Positions 51,378-61,335 of a stretch of 64,000 nucleotides of DNA are shown here, piece after piece. Position 1 is the first letter of the stretch, and the number at the start of each line of letters is the position of its first letter. The translations under genes and the position numbers were made by a program. The DNA is from Diplonema japonicum (Eukaryota > Euglenozoa > Diplonemea > Diplonemida > Diplonemidae), in the NCBI GenBank assembly GCA_964019335.1, contig OZ025666.1:188501-252500 (forward strand). The letters are read 5' to 3'. The notes beneath the pieces were generated by a model, which made no database searches, was not told the origin of the DNA, and saw only the letters and a program-made list of their open reading frames with translations.

Positions 51378-51730
51378 AAAAAAAGTAATCCCCCCCCCCC
51401 CCCCCCCCCCCACCTACCGCTCAATCGTTACAGGGTGAATTTTTTTGTGGGGCAGTGATTTTTTTTTTTTCCCTCTTAATTTTTTTAGTGTTTTTTTTTT
51501 TTTCTTTAGCTCTGTAGACCCTACTTCCGTGGGTGTTTTTTTTTTTTTTTTGTTTATTTTTCTCTCTCTTCCTCTCTTCCCCCCTCCTAAAATTGTCTAT
51601 CCTTATGGAATAAAAAAAAAAAAAAAAAGAACCCCATCTGTGATAGCACACTGTCAGTATAAAGAAAGTACTTATAATAGTGGCCCCATTGCTAATATTT
51701 TTCCTAAAGGGGGAGGGAAGGGAGAAAGAA

Positions 51731-52957
51731 ATGCATAAGTACCGCCTCCTCGGGAGGCAAGGCGAGGGAACGTTCAGCGAGGTGTTGAAAGCGCAGTGCA
51801 CGAAGAACAACAAGAACGTGGCGATAAAATGCATGAAGAATCACTTCGACAGTGTGGAGCAGGTCAACAGGCTGAGGGAGATCCAAGCCCTCAGAAGGCT
51901 CTCACCCCACCCGAACATCATTAAACTCTACGAGGTTTTGTACGACAGAAGCACAGGACGCTTGGCACTTGTATTTGAACTCATGGACATGAACATCTAT
52001 GAGCTGATAAAGGGACGCCGGCAGTACGTGGCAGATGATAAAATCCTGCACTACATGTACCAGCTTGTCAAAGCAATGGACCATATGCACCGAAACGGGA
52101 TTTTCCACAGGGACATCAAACCAGAAAACATCCTCATTGCAGGAGACACTTTAAAACTAGCCGACTTCGGGTCCTGTAGAGGAATCTACTCAAAACAACC
52201 ATTCACAGAATATATAGCTACGAGATGGTACCGCGCGCCGGAATGTCTTCTTACTGATGGGTATTACAATTATAAAATGGATCTTTGGGGGGTGGGGTGT
52301 GTTTTCTTTGAGGTTGTGTCGCTGTACCCGTTATTCCCCGGGACGAACGAGCTGGATCAGATTCATAAAATCCACAACATTCTCGGGACCCCGCCGGTCG
52401 ACCTGTTGAACAAGATGAAGAAGCATTCCTCGCATATCGATTTTGATTTCCCGCAAAAGCAAGGGACTGGAATCGCGAAATTAATACCACATGCTGCTCA
52501 AGAAACGTTGGATTTGTTGGGAAGGCTGCTTGCTTATAACCCAGATGAGAGAATCTCTGCTAAACAGGCTTTACGACATTCTTTTTTCAAAGAGATACGA
52601 GACTTGGACAGGAAGCTGCGTAACAAGGGAAAAACGGACTCAAAGGAAAAACCCTCGGAGCATTCCTCAAGATCGAACACAGATTTGTCCAACACTGCCA
52701 ACCTGGAGGACGGTGGTCCAGACACAATGAGCGTTGACTCTGACACTCAATTCTCCGACACACAAACCAGCAAACGAAAAGTTATAGAAGAAGGTATCCT
52801 CCCTTCGCTGTCCACCGGTAGGATGACCACTCATAAACCTGATTTTGCCCTGTCTGGTTCCATTGGCGCGAAATCCGTTGGCCAAACTACACTCCCCACT
52901 CTTGTGAACAAACAAAACGGTCTTACTTCTACTGCGCTGGAGAGTGATGTTGTGTGA
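51731..52957 (+). CDS. MOK: MOK-type (RCK family) protein kinase
   Basis: Protein of 408 residues. The kinase domain spans about residues 4-285: GEGTFSEV, AIK lysine, HRDIKPEN, ADFGSCR, an activation loop with TEY, TRWYRAPECLLTDG and DLWGVGCVFFEV. FELMDMNIYELIKGRR and FPGTNELDQIHKIHNILGTP fit the MOK branch of the MAK/ICK/MOK family, which controls cilium length in animals and other protists. The TEY motif suggests activation by dual phosphorylation. The tail is Ser/Thr-rich and disordered. The ATG at 51731 is 21 bases after TTTTCCTAAAG (AG 51708-51709). No intron was found. Confidence 0.9.
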   Translation: MHKYRLLGRQGEGTFSEVLKAQCTKNNKNVAIKCMKNHFDSVEQVNRLREIQALRRLSPHPNIIKLYEVLYDRSTGRLALVFELMDMNIYELIKGRRQYVADDKILHYMYQLVKAMDHMHRNGIFHRDIKPENILIAGDTLKLADFGSCRGIYSKQPFTEYIATRWYRAPECLLTDGYYNYKMDLWGVGCVFFEVVSLYPLFPGTNELDQIHKIHNILGTPPVDLLNKMKKHSSHIDFDFPQKQGTGIAKLIPHAAQETLDLLGRLLAYNPDERISAKQALRHSFFKEIRDLDRKLRNKGKTDSKEKPSEHSSRSNTDLSNTANLEDGGPDTMSVDSDTQFSDTQTSKRKVIEEGILPSLSTGRMTTHKPDFALSGSIGAKSVGQTTLPTLVNKQNGLTSTALESDVV

Positions 52958-53479
52958 AAAAAAAAAAAAAAAAAAAAATGGGAATGGAGTGACATATGGA
53001 TTCCCTTTCCAGGGAAAACCGGGATCTCTTCCCACTACTCCCCCGCTTTCCCTTTGTTATGCTACCCCCTGCCGGTGTATTCTTGCGCTCTTTTTTTTTT
53101 GATGGTGGCGTCAAAAAAAACCCCCCCCCCTTACCATATTTCCTTGTTTTTTATATATTGCTTCTTTCATGACCCTCTCCTTGTAGTCTTTTTTTCTTTT
53201 TCTTTTGGGTGGTGGTGTGGGGGGGGGGGGGGGGGGGGGACGTTGATTGTCATCTTCGTACATATCTTAGCAAAAAAGAAAATGGAGGAGGGAAGGCCTC
53301 ATTCCCCCCCCCTCCTTTTTTTCCCCCACCTCTCCCTCCTTTCCCATCCTTTTTTCCCCTCTTTCCAATGCACACAAATACAACCCCCCCCCCCCCCCCC
53401 CCCTCCACTTTCTTTTTCCAGTCCCTCCCACGATATTCTATTTTGCTTTTCATATCTATTTCCAGGAGGGAAGGAGGAG
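52958..53479. other. Spacer, no gene seen
   Basis: Poly-A, poly-C and a 20-base G run (about 53219-53239). TTTCCAG (AG 53464-53465) precedes the Nudix start. The long frame that reads through here translates homopolymers. Confidence 0.7.
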
Positions 53480-54704
53480 ATGTGCGGCGAACAAATAATT
53501 AAAGCAGCAACGGCAGCACTGGTGAGAGTGTGCAAGAGGACGGGCCGCAATGAGGTGCTGTTCGGGCAGACACCATTCGACAATTATTACAAAGCGACGA
53601 AAGGCGAGACCCCCCCGTTGATGAGATACCCGGGGGAGTACAAAATCCCAGGAGGCTGTATCGACACAGGCGAGACAGGAGAACAATGCGCCCTCCGAGA
53701 ACTCGACGAAGAACTAGGCGTCGGAAAGGCGGCAACTGTGAAGCAACGGTTGTGGAGCGTACGAATCACTCGTAAGGTGAAAGGGAGGAGGCACTTGATG
53801 ATGAACTACATCATACACGAGGCCGACAACGAATGGGTTTCAAATATCAGCTCACACAACATCAACGAGTGGTTGGATGCAAAACGGAAACGTTTTGAAG
53901 AAACGCTTCAAAACGGTACCTTTTGGGAAGATTGCGGGCGGAACCGTCATCTCGCACCCGAAGTCCACCAAGCAGCATGGGTTGACACTGGTTATGCGTG
54001 TCGGATGTTGGCAGCATCACGGGGACCGTCGGGTTTCGGGTTTCCCGAACCGCAAACCAGCGAGATCTTTGAGAGGTTCAACGTTTGCAAAGAGGACCTC
54101 AACGAATCATGGTTGGCACACGCGGCTCAGCTTTCCCCTTCCGAACCCCATGCTGTCCCATTGTTCTGGAACAGCTTCCAACAAGACGAAATGTGCCGCA
54201 GGAACATCACAGCACGCGACCCTATGTACCAAACCTTGACAGTCGTGGACGGTGTTCACAGCCTCCCTTCTAACCCAAACATGGATACCCTGTGCGGTAT
54301 GGATATGGTGAAGGCGCGATCGAACGTTGCCGAGTGGTAAGGGAGAAAGAAGAAAAAAAAAAGTATTTTTGTACGGTGCGCCATATGCCCCACAGACATA
54401 CACGAAGATTGATGCCCTTAGGATCTCTGTAACACTGTGGGGTTCGAACTACTTCCACACAGACGAAAACACCATACACACGTTCTGGAAGTGCAAAACG
54501 CACGAGGAGGTACGCGTTGCACCTGAGTCGCCCCTATACAGGCAAGAGGAGATCACAAACGGATGCGAGGGTATTCCTGCAGACCTACATCCGCATCGTA
54601 CGACAAGGTACGCTTCATCCTCGAACAGCGTCTCGCAACCGGCTCACCAGGGAGACGACTGGGACAACAGCTTCGACCTACCAGGAACCTACCCGAAAGG
54701 ATAA
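53480..54704 (+). CDS. Nudix hydrolase
   Basis: The domain spans about residues 1-100 with a complete Nudix box G-x5-E-x7-REL-x-EELG (GCIDTGETGEQCALRELDEELG), which binds metal and hydrolyses nucleoside diphosphates linked to another group. A C-terminal extension of about 180 residues is rich in Trp, Asn and Asp. The frame would stop at 54340, but a GTAAGG donor at 54337 and an acceptor at 54421 (GCCCTTAG) join TG|G and extend it (ISVTLWGSNYFHTDENTIH). Beyond about 54512 three solutions are open: no further intron (stop 54702-54704), or removal of GTACGC introns at 54512 and 54608 in one of two frames (latest stop 54713-54715). Substrate is unknown. Confidence 0.78.
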
Positions 54705-54826
54705 CAACAAGATAGACCTTAATGCCAAATAGTTGTTGCAACCAAAGCCCCATATTCCCCCCCCCCCCCCCCCCCCTTCCTCGTCGGCACCTTTTTCTTT
54801 GATGTTATAGTTTACACGGGGAGAAC

Positions 54827-55411
54827 ATGGACGTTCGTAGTTCCGCTGCTGCTCCTGCTGGGAAAGTACGGCGGTTCCAAGCACGGTGCAACGCATGTGG
54901 TGGGAGGATGACTCCAGATTCTATCATAACGAGCTGTCGGCATTTTATATGTAAAGCGTGTGCCACTGGGGGTTCTGGGGTGTGTCCTTGTTGCAAGCTT
55001 GCGTGTCGGTCTGTTCAGTTGAACGCTGGGAACTTCCCGAAGGAGATTAAGGAGAAGTCTAGTGTGGTGTTGGACAGTGCGGCGGCGAAGGGGGTGGCCG
55101 TGGCGAGGTTTCAGAACAACCACCTTCACGAGCTGCTTGAGAGGCAGCAGGTGGTCATAGCGTCGCTCACGCAGTCCATCCAAAAGGCGAAGGCGCAGTA
55201 CCACGACCTGCAACGGCAGTACACCGAGCTTAAGAAACAACCTGCACCTTTCCCTCGCACCGCATCACGATCTAACCCAGTCTCTGTCCCCGCCCCTGCC
55301 CCTTTACTCGGCCAGACCCCGCAGAACAGCTTCCCATTCACCATTACCGACCCTTCCCGCTGTGGATCGGCGGTGTCTAGTATATTAGGGAAAACGCTTA
55401 TGCCCGCTTAG
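54827..55411 (+). CDS. Zip3/RNF212/HEI10-like RING protein
   Basis: Protein of 194 residues. The N-terminal RING has CNACGG...ITSCRHFICKAC...CPCCKLAC, followed by a coiled coil (about residues 95-143, LHELLERQQVVIASLTQSIQ) and a Ser/Pro-rich tail. RING, short coiled coil and disordered tail is the layout of the Zip3, RNF212 and HEI10 meiotic crossover proteins, which act as SUMO or ubiquitin ligases. A different small RING protein cannot be excluded. The ATG is 17 bases after GATGTTATAG (AG 54809-54810). Confidence 0.65.
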   Translation: MDVRSSAAAPAGKVRRFQARCNACGGRMTPDSIITSCRHFICKACATGGSGVCPCCKLACRSVQLNAGNFPKEIKEKSSVVLDSAAAKGVAVARFQNNHLHELLERQQVVIASLTQSIQKAKAQYHDLQRQYTELKKQPAPFPRTASRSNPVSVPAPAPLLGQTPQNSFPFTITDPSRCGSAVSSILGKTLMPA

Positions 55412-55558
55412 GGGAGCAACAAAAAAAAAAAAGGAAAAAAAGAAAACACAAATCTCGCATCTCTTTTTTTAAAAAAAAATTTTTTTTTTTTCAAATTTAT
55501 ATCGATTTCTTTCCTCCAGGCCGCTAAAAAAAAAAAAAAAGAAGAAGAAAAAAAAATA

Positions 55559-56017
55559 ATGCTGCTGTTGACTATCCTTTCCGCAGCTGCGACGAATAGT
55601 GCAACGCAAGACGAAGCTCCCGATAATTACGAGGATGATTTAGCGGCCGTTGGGAATGAGGAGACGGCGTTTGAAAAAAAATGGTGGGTGTGGGTAGTGG
55701 GAGGCATCGGTGTGGCGTTGCTTAGCGCTGCACTGATAGCCCTCTGGGTGATCAGGAGAAAGAAGAAACATCGATTTTTCTTTGCGGAGGACGTGGAGCT
55801 TGGTCAAAAGACCCCACCCCCCGCACCAGCCCCTGTTCAAAAAGAGGTCAGATTCTGTTCGCCAGTCTTCTGCTCTCCTCCCCCCTCTGTCGTCGTGTCT
55901 GTCCCTCCTCCTTTACCTATCCACACGGAACCTTCTTTCTCCGACGATCTAGAACGGGTCCCTAGCCCGAACATGACGGACCCTGAAGGGAAATTTGTAT
56001 TTGATTTGTTAACATGA
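55559..56017 (+). CDS. Small type I membrane protein
   Basis: Protein of 152 residues. A hydrophobic N-terminus (LLLTILSAAATNSA) acts as signal peptide. A short acidic luminal part is followed by a membrane helix (about 46-66, WVWVVGGIGVALLSAALIALWV), the stop-transfer cluster RRKKK and a proline-rich cytoplasmic tail. No family is recognised. The leader is CCAG at 55516-55519, then A/G-rich sequence to the ATG. Confidence 0.7.
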   Translation: MLLLTILSAAATNSATQDEAPDNYEDDLAAVGNEETAFEKKWWVWVVGGIGVALLSAALIALWVIRRKKKHRFFFAEDVELGQKTPPPAPAPVQKEVRFCSPVFCSPPPSVVVSVPPPLPIHTEPSFSDDLERVPSPNMTDPEGKFVFDLLT

Positions 56018-56289
56018 AAAGATGTTTCTTCTTTTCTTTAAAAACCCTGTTTCATCTTTGTTTCGAGAAGGGAAAAAAAAAAAAGAAAAAAAAAAGAAAG
56101 AGAAAAAAAAAACCCCCCCTGTTGTTATTATTATAGATCTTAGATTTGTTTACTTTTTTTTTTCCCTTCCTCTTCCTCTCTTTTTTCTCTCTTCCCTTTT
56201 TTTTTTTTTTTTTTTTTTTTTCTTCTTTCCGTTTCCGAAGCCAAAAAAAAAAAAAAAAAAAAGACGGTGGGAGGAAGGAGGGGGGGAAA

Positions 56290-57753
56290 ATGTACCCAAG
56301 AGCACAGCAACAACAAGAGGAGGTCGTGGTGCCAAACGAGATGACCGGTCTGGCCAACCTGGGGAACACCTGCTTCTTCAACAGCATTTGTCAGGTGCTG
56401 GCTCAGACGGTCCCGTTAGTGAGCTACCTGACAGGTGAGAAGAGCGTTCTCAACGGGAGGGTGCAAGGAGAACTTTCGATAGCATTATGCGTCTTCTTTA
56501 AACTACTGGAGAGACAGCGGGGAAAGGTGTTCAGTCCGGACAAACTGTGGATGTTTGTGTGCAAGAAGCACGAGGTGTTCATGTCGCATGTTCAGCAGGA
56601 TGCACAGGAATTGTTGATATTCATGTTAGTTGGTTTGGAAGACGAGTATGCGAAGAGGGAGCTGAGTCAAAGTGCTGCCTCGGACCCAAGCTCCCCAACG
56701 GACGGCGACGCGAAAAAAAAAAAGAAGAAAAAAAGAAAGACGAACAACATCATCACCAAATCCTTCAGAGGTACCTTCGACAACGTGGTTCTGTGCCAAT
56801 CATGCAAAACAAGGTCTATCAAGGGAGATGATTATTTCAGAGACATTTCGGTGGAGGTTGAACCGGGACCGGCGAATACGTACCATTTGAAACGCCTCGC
56901 AGATTTTCGGGCGTTCGAGGCGAAACTACCCGTTGTGGACGACACCCCTATAACGGATTCAGCGGAGTCTCCAAAAACAAAACACCAACGCCAGACAGCA
57001 CACTGTATAATGGAAGAATCCCAACTCCGAGCGAAATGCGCAAAAGACGAAGCGAAACTTTTCGATGATATTTTAAAACAGCGCAAGTCCACCCGAGCAG
57101 ACGGTGTCGTTGCATGCTGTGTGAAAGGCATCGAAGCTTACAAATCACAATTCATGGAAGATGGCGGTGGTTTGGTAAAATGCCTAGCATCATTCTTCTC
57201 CCCAGAGACTATGAACGGTGACAACTTATACCACTGCGGGAAATGCAAGGGAAAAGCCCCTGCTGGAAAACAACTGTCAATCGCTTCTCCCCCTGCAATC
57301 CTCACCATCCATGTTAAGCGATTCTTGCAAGACATGATGGGGAACTACAGAAAGATGAACGGATATGTCTCGTTCCCATTAATTCTCGTACTTGATCCCT
57401 TCATGTCCCCTGATGCAGCAGGGTCTAGTGCGGCATCTTCAAATATCTATTCAGACTCGATGTTTTCGCGATGGGGTGATAATACTGAAAAAGTTACAGC
57501 GGCGGCGAATGGACTGAGTGACACTTCTTTCCTGGCAACGTCTGGCTCGTATGTGTACAGACTGTATGGTGTTGTAGTCCATGAAGGGACCATTAATTAC
57601 GGGCATTATTATTGTTACACTCGGGCCTTTGACCCCGCCACCAACACGCGGACAGATAAGTGGTTTCGTTCCTCTGATTCATACGTCAGTGAGGTGTCTA
57701 TTTTCGAAGTGCTTGCGTCCACTGCGTACTTGTTAATGTACGAACGGGTGTAG
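56290..57753 (+). CDS. Ubiquitin-specific protease (USP family)
   Basis: Protein of 487 residues. The cysteine box is GLANLGNTCFFNS (residues 20-32, catalytic Cys 28). The His box is INYGHYYCY near residue 438, and the C-terminus has SSDSYVSEVSIFEVLASTAYLLMYERV, the usual end of the fold with the third catalytic residue. A zinc ribbon is visible as CQSC and CGKC. A lysine run in a linker (about 140-147) is encoded by A-rich sequence. It fits the USP16/USP45 group but lacks an N-terminal zinc finger of the UBP type. It removes ubiquitin from substrates. The ATG follows GGGGGGAAAA with no in-frame upstream coding sequence. Confidence 0.9.
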   Translation: MYPRAQQQQEEVVVPNEMTGLANLGNTCFFNSICQVLAQTVPLVSYLTGEKSVLNGRVQGELSIALCVFFKLLERQRGKVFSPDKLWMFVCKKHEVFMSHVQQDAQELLIFMLVGLEDEYAKRELSQSAASDPSSPTDGDAKKKKKKKRKTNNIITKSFRGTFDNVVLCQSCKTRSIKGDDYFRDISVEVEPGPANTYHLKRLADFRAFEAKLPVVDDTPITDSAESPKTKHQRQTAHCIMEESQLRAKCAKDEAKLFDDILKQRKSTRADGVVACCVKGIEAYKSQFMEDGGGLVKCLASFFSPETMNGDNLYHCGKCKGKAPAGKQLSIASPPAILTIHVKRFLQDMMGNYRKMNGYVSFPLILVLDPFMSPDAAGSSAASSNIYSDSMFSRWGDNTEKVTAAANGLSDTSFLATSGSYVYRLYGVVVHEGTINYGHYYCYTRAFDPATNTRTDKWFRSSDSYVSEVSIFEVLASTAYLLMYERV

Positions 57754-58118
57754 GGAAAAAAAAAAGAAGAAAAAAGCACCCCCCCCTTCCCCCTATCATG
57801 GTGAGCTACTCCTTCTTTTTCTTTTTCTTTTCTCCTGATCCACACACACTTTTTTTTTTTGAATATTGTAATACTCTTTTCTCCTTTTGGTCTCCCCTTA
57901 ATCATATCCTTTCTTTTTTTTTTTTAGTTATATATTTTGTTCATTTTATCCCCCCCCCCCTGACTCAACCTATACTTCTAGTCTTTTTTTTAAAAATATT
58001 TCTTTCAAGATCTTCTGCCAAAAAAAAATCTTTTTCTTTAATTTTGAAAAACAGAGGGTGAGGGAGGAGGGCGGAGAGAAAAGAGGGGGAAGAAGAAAGG
58101 GGGAAAAAAAAAAGGAAA
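57754..58118. other. Short spacer, no gene seen
   Basis: Pyrimidine-rich first half, then TTTTGAAAAACAG (AG 58053-58054) and an AG-rich leader before the next ATG. Confidence 0.65.
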
Positions 58119-59568
58119 ATGCCGATAAGAAAGAACAAAATAGTAGGGGGCGTCTTGGTGCTGATCATGATGCTGGTGTATGTGAACAAGGAAATGCCCC
58201 CCCCTGCAGGACTGGCGACACCAGCGTTCAGCAGGCGGACGTCGAGGTACTGCAACACAGGCGGCTTGGTGAGGGACGGGAAGGAGGGAGGGGTGAAGGG
58301 ACACACTTTGATAGGCATCACAGTAACCGTGCGTCACGGGGACAGAAGCGCGATACACAGCATTCCAGGAAGCGGTATGGAGGCAGTCTACAACTGTACA
58401 GGCATTGATGAGGGATCTAACGCATGGCCCGCAAGTTTAAAGATTATTAGCGAAACAACTGGTGATGTTATAAACCGCCCTACCTTTTCCGCAGCCACAC
58501 CCACCCACGCGTGCCACCCTGGGCAGCTGACACGGCAGGGCTTCGAACAGCTTAGAAATCTCGGTTCTTATCTTAAGAAATCGTACGCCAAGCACCCCTC
58601 TGTCTTCAACCATAGTGCCATGTACATCCGTTCCACTGACTATTCAAGAACAGTGCTTTCGTCAGCAGGGTTCTTGTCACCGTTTCTTGATAACGGTGTG
58701 CCGCTTGCGGTGCGGGTTAATGAGAACGAGGAGAACGAGATGATGCACGGTGTCGGGCTTCGTGCCAGCTCTGCCGGTGCGAATAGTTACGACAAGAAAG
58801 CTGGCGGCGAGAAGGTCATCCTTGGAGGATGCGCCAAAGCGGTTTCCTTGAGCAGATCGCAAAAAGCAACATTTCGAAAATCAAGCCATTTGAAACAAGA
58901 CCTCGCGTCGCTGTTCAACACCGGTGCGGCTGAGAAGGAAATCACGGATCTGGGTGATGCGATACACGCTGGCGCGTGCCATGGGATGCCCCTCCCATGC
59001 GGCCAAGGGGGATGCCTTACCGCTGCCACTGCAGCAGATATCCTCAAAGCAGCTGACAAGTTCTACTGCGAGCGCTTCATGGGGAACGCAGGAGGAAGGG
59101 CTGCCGCTAAGCTGTCCATGTACCCTTTCTTGCGGTCCATATCCGATGGTCTTCAGTTCGTGGCTGACGGCCAGACCAACATTAACACTCGTTTGTACTT
59201 TGGTCATGACACTGTTATTGCACCGCTCCTTGCTGCGCTTGGTGTCTACGACTGCCTGTGGCCTCCTTACGCAAGCAGGGTGGTGTTTGAGCTGTGGAGA
59301 GACGATGCAAATGGCAGTAATTATGTATGAGGGGAAAATGAATAAACTTTAAACTTTTAGGTCCGTCTGATATACAACGGTTTGCCCCTCCCACTGCGAG
59401 GCTGCGGCAAAGAGCTTTGCCCTTTGCCACGGTATGGATAGGGTCGGGGTGGGAGGGGAACAAAAAAAGACAAAAAGAAATTTAAATAAAAACACACCCA
59501 GTTTCCGACGAATCATCAATGGTTTGATCCTTCCCAGCACGACGCTCGACGCGGCTTGTGAGGGGTGA
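58119..59568 (+). CDS. Histidine acid phosphatase, 2-phosphoxylose phosphatase-like
   Basis: Spliced model join(58119..59324,59361..59431,59502..59568), 447 residues. An N-terminal signal anchor (about 8-21, IVGGVLVLIMMLVYV) suggests a type II protein of the secretory pathway. VRHGDRS carries the nucleophilic His and FGHDTVIAPLLAAL the His-Asp proton donor. YDCLWPPYASRVVFELW resembles PXYLP1, the Golgi enzyme that dephosphorylates xylose in proteoglycan linkers. Introns of 36 and 70 bases (donors GTATGA and GTATGG) lie near the end. Unspliced, the frame stops at the donor GTA TGA and loses the conserved last segment (VRLIYNGLPLPLRGCGKELCPL and beyond). The substrate is inference. Confidence 0.85.
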
Positions 59569-60255
59569 TAAAAAAAAGCGGGGGGGGGGGGGGGGGGGGA
59601 AGGATATTACGATGCGTCATGTCACTTTAAGAAAAGAAAAGGGAGGGAAAAAAAAAAGAGATGAGACAAACAAAAAGCCGTAAGTAATTAAAAAAAAAAT
59701 TTTTTTTTTCATTCAAGACGAATCTTCCAACGAAACAATAAAAAGGAGGGGTGGGAGGAAAAAAAAAAAAAAAAAAAAAAAAAAAGGTTTCTTAAATCTC
59801 GACCCCTAGGTTTTAAAATGCTTGAATTCGGTCCCCTTAGTTTCATAAATGCTCAAAGTAGACCCCCTTGGTTTTCAAAATGTTCAAATCCGGACCCCTT
59901 AGTTTCGGGTTAGTTTTGGGTTTGCGGAAATACACAACCTGGGCCCCCTAGGTTTCTTCATTTGTGAAACTAAGGGGAGGTTTTTTGAGCATTTTGAAAA
60001 CTAAGGGGTTGACTGTTTGAGCGATTTCCCGCCGTAGGGGCCTAGTTAGGGCATTTGAAAACCTGAGGGGGCGGACTTTGAACACTTTGGAAACTTAGGG
60101 GGCGGGATTTGAGCGTTTTGAAGACTTAGGGGGTGGACTTTGAGCATTTCGGAAACCTAGGGGGTGGACTTTGAGCATTTTGGAAACTTAGGGGTCGGAA
60201 TTTAAGCATTTCGAAAACTTAGGGGTCAAGTTAGGACTCTACCCAAAAAAAAAAA
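59569..60255. other. Spacer occupied mainly by an inverted repeat array
   Basis: A 20-base G run (about 59580-59599), a poly-A run (59759-59785) and the repeat array at 59801-60235. No protein gene is visible. A 12-A leader abuts the next ATG. Confidence 0.8.
59801..60235. repeat. Head-to-head array of about 31-base repeats forming a long hairpin
   Basis: Right arm (about 59961-60235) is a run of eight degenerate units of the type CTTAGGGGGTGGACTTTGAG followed by CATTTTGGAAA. Left arm (59801-59957) has about four units in reverse complement, such as TTTCATAAATGCTCAAAG and CCCCCTTGG. The arms meet near 59957 in a small hairpin, CCCCCTAGGTTTC/GAAACTAAGGGG. A transcript would fold into a long imperfect stem. 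It ends 20 bases before the racemase ATG. Confidence 0.85.
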
Positions 60256-61335
60256 ATGACAGCGCCCCTCTCAGGGATCAAGGTGGTGGAGATGGCAGGG
60301 CTTGCCCCGGGGCCTTTTGCGGGAATGGTATTGTGTGATTTCGGTGCGGAGGTGGTTCGTGTCGACAGGGCAGGGGGCAGCGGTATGTCAGCGGACCCAT
60401 TGTGCAGAGGGAAGAAATCAGTGGCACTCGACCTCAAGTCCGAAGACGGAATTCGAAAAGTGAAACAACTAGTAACCCACGCCGATGTACTAATCGAACC
60501 CTTCCGCCCAGGCGTCATGGAACGTCTGGGACTAGGCCCAGACATCCTATGTGAACTAAACCCCCGTTTAATCTACGCAAGGATGACAGGGTTCGGACAA
60601 GGCGGCGACAATTCTGTAGAACTAGCTGCGGGCCACGACATAAACTACCTAGCACTGTCCGGCGTCTTATCCACTCTTAAAGTAGATGGAAAACCGGTTC
60701 CTCCTGTAAACGTTTTGGGTGATTTTGCAGGAGGCGGCATGATGTGCGCATTTGGAATTCTCATGGCACTCCTCGAGCGAGAAAAATCAAACAGGGGTCA
60801 GGTAGTGGACACTGCTATGGTCGACGGTGCTGCATACCTTTCAACATTCGTTTTGAAAATGTATGAGTTAAACGGGTGGAAGATACAAACCGCCGGAAAG
60901 CATCTTTTAGATGGCGGTGCGCCTTTTTACGGAACGTACGAATGCAAGTGCGGAGGGTGGTTTTCCGTTGGAGCGTTGGAACCTCAATTTTATAAATTGT
61001 TTATCGCAAAGTTGGGGGTCAAACCCGCAACAGGGCAGTTTAACGCAAAGGGCTACCCCGCCATGAAACAGCTGTTCACGGAAACATTCCTCACCAAAAC
61101 CCGCGATGAGTGGACCACAGTGTTTCATGGTGTAGATGCGTGTGCTTTCCCTGTCCTCACGCCTCAGGAAGCTGCCAAGGAACCGCACAACGTGAAACGG
61201 GGGACATTCATGGGTAAGAAATCAATTCCCGACCCCGCACCGGCACCCAAGCTGTCCCGCACTCCCGGCATCAACAGCATCAGACCTATGCCAAAAATAG
61301 GCCAGCACACAGACGAGATATTTTCGAAATTGTAG
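60256..61335 (+). CDS. AMACR: Alpha-methylacyl-CoA racemase with peroxisomal SKL signal
   Basis: Protein of 359 residues in one frame, the normal length of the CoA-transferase family III racemases. The N-terminus has GIKVVEMAGLAPGPFAGMVLCDFGAEVVRVD and later KSVALDLKSEDG, ARMTGFGQGG, AGHDINYLALSG and VDTAMVDGAAYL, all typical of AMACR, including the catalytic His/Asp region. It interconverts R and S 2-methylacyl-CoA so that branched fatty acids can enter beta-oxidation. The C-terminus is SKL, a type 1 peroxisomal (or glycosomal) targeting signal. The ATG directly follows 13 A. Confidence 0.95.
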   Translation: MTAPLSGIKVVEMAGLAPGPFAGMVLCDFGAEVVRVDRAGGSGMSADPLCRGKKSVALDLKSEDGIRKVKQLVTHADVLIEPFRPGVMERLGLGPDILCELNPRLIYARMTGFGQGGDNSVELAAGHDINYLALSGVLSTLKVDGKPVPPVNVLGDFAGGGMMCAFGILMALLEREKSNRGQVVDTAMVDGAAYLSTFVLKMYELNGWKIQTAGKHLLDGGAPFYGTYECKCGGWFSVGALEPQFYKLFIAKLGVKPATGQFNAKGYPAMKQLFTETFLTKTRDEWTTVFHGVDACAFPVLTPQEAAKEPHNVKRGTFMGKKSIPDPAPAPKLSRTPGINSIRPMPKIGQHTDEIFSKL

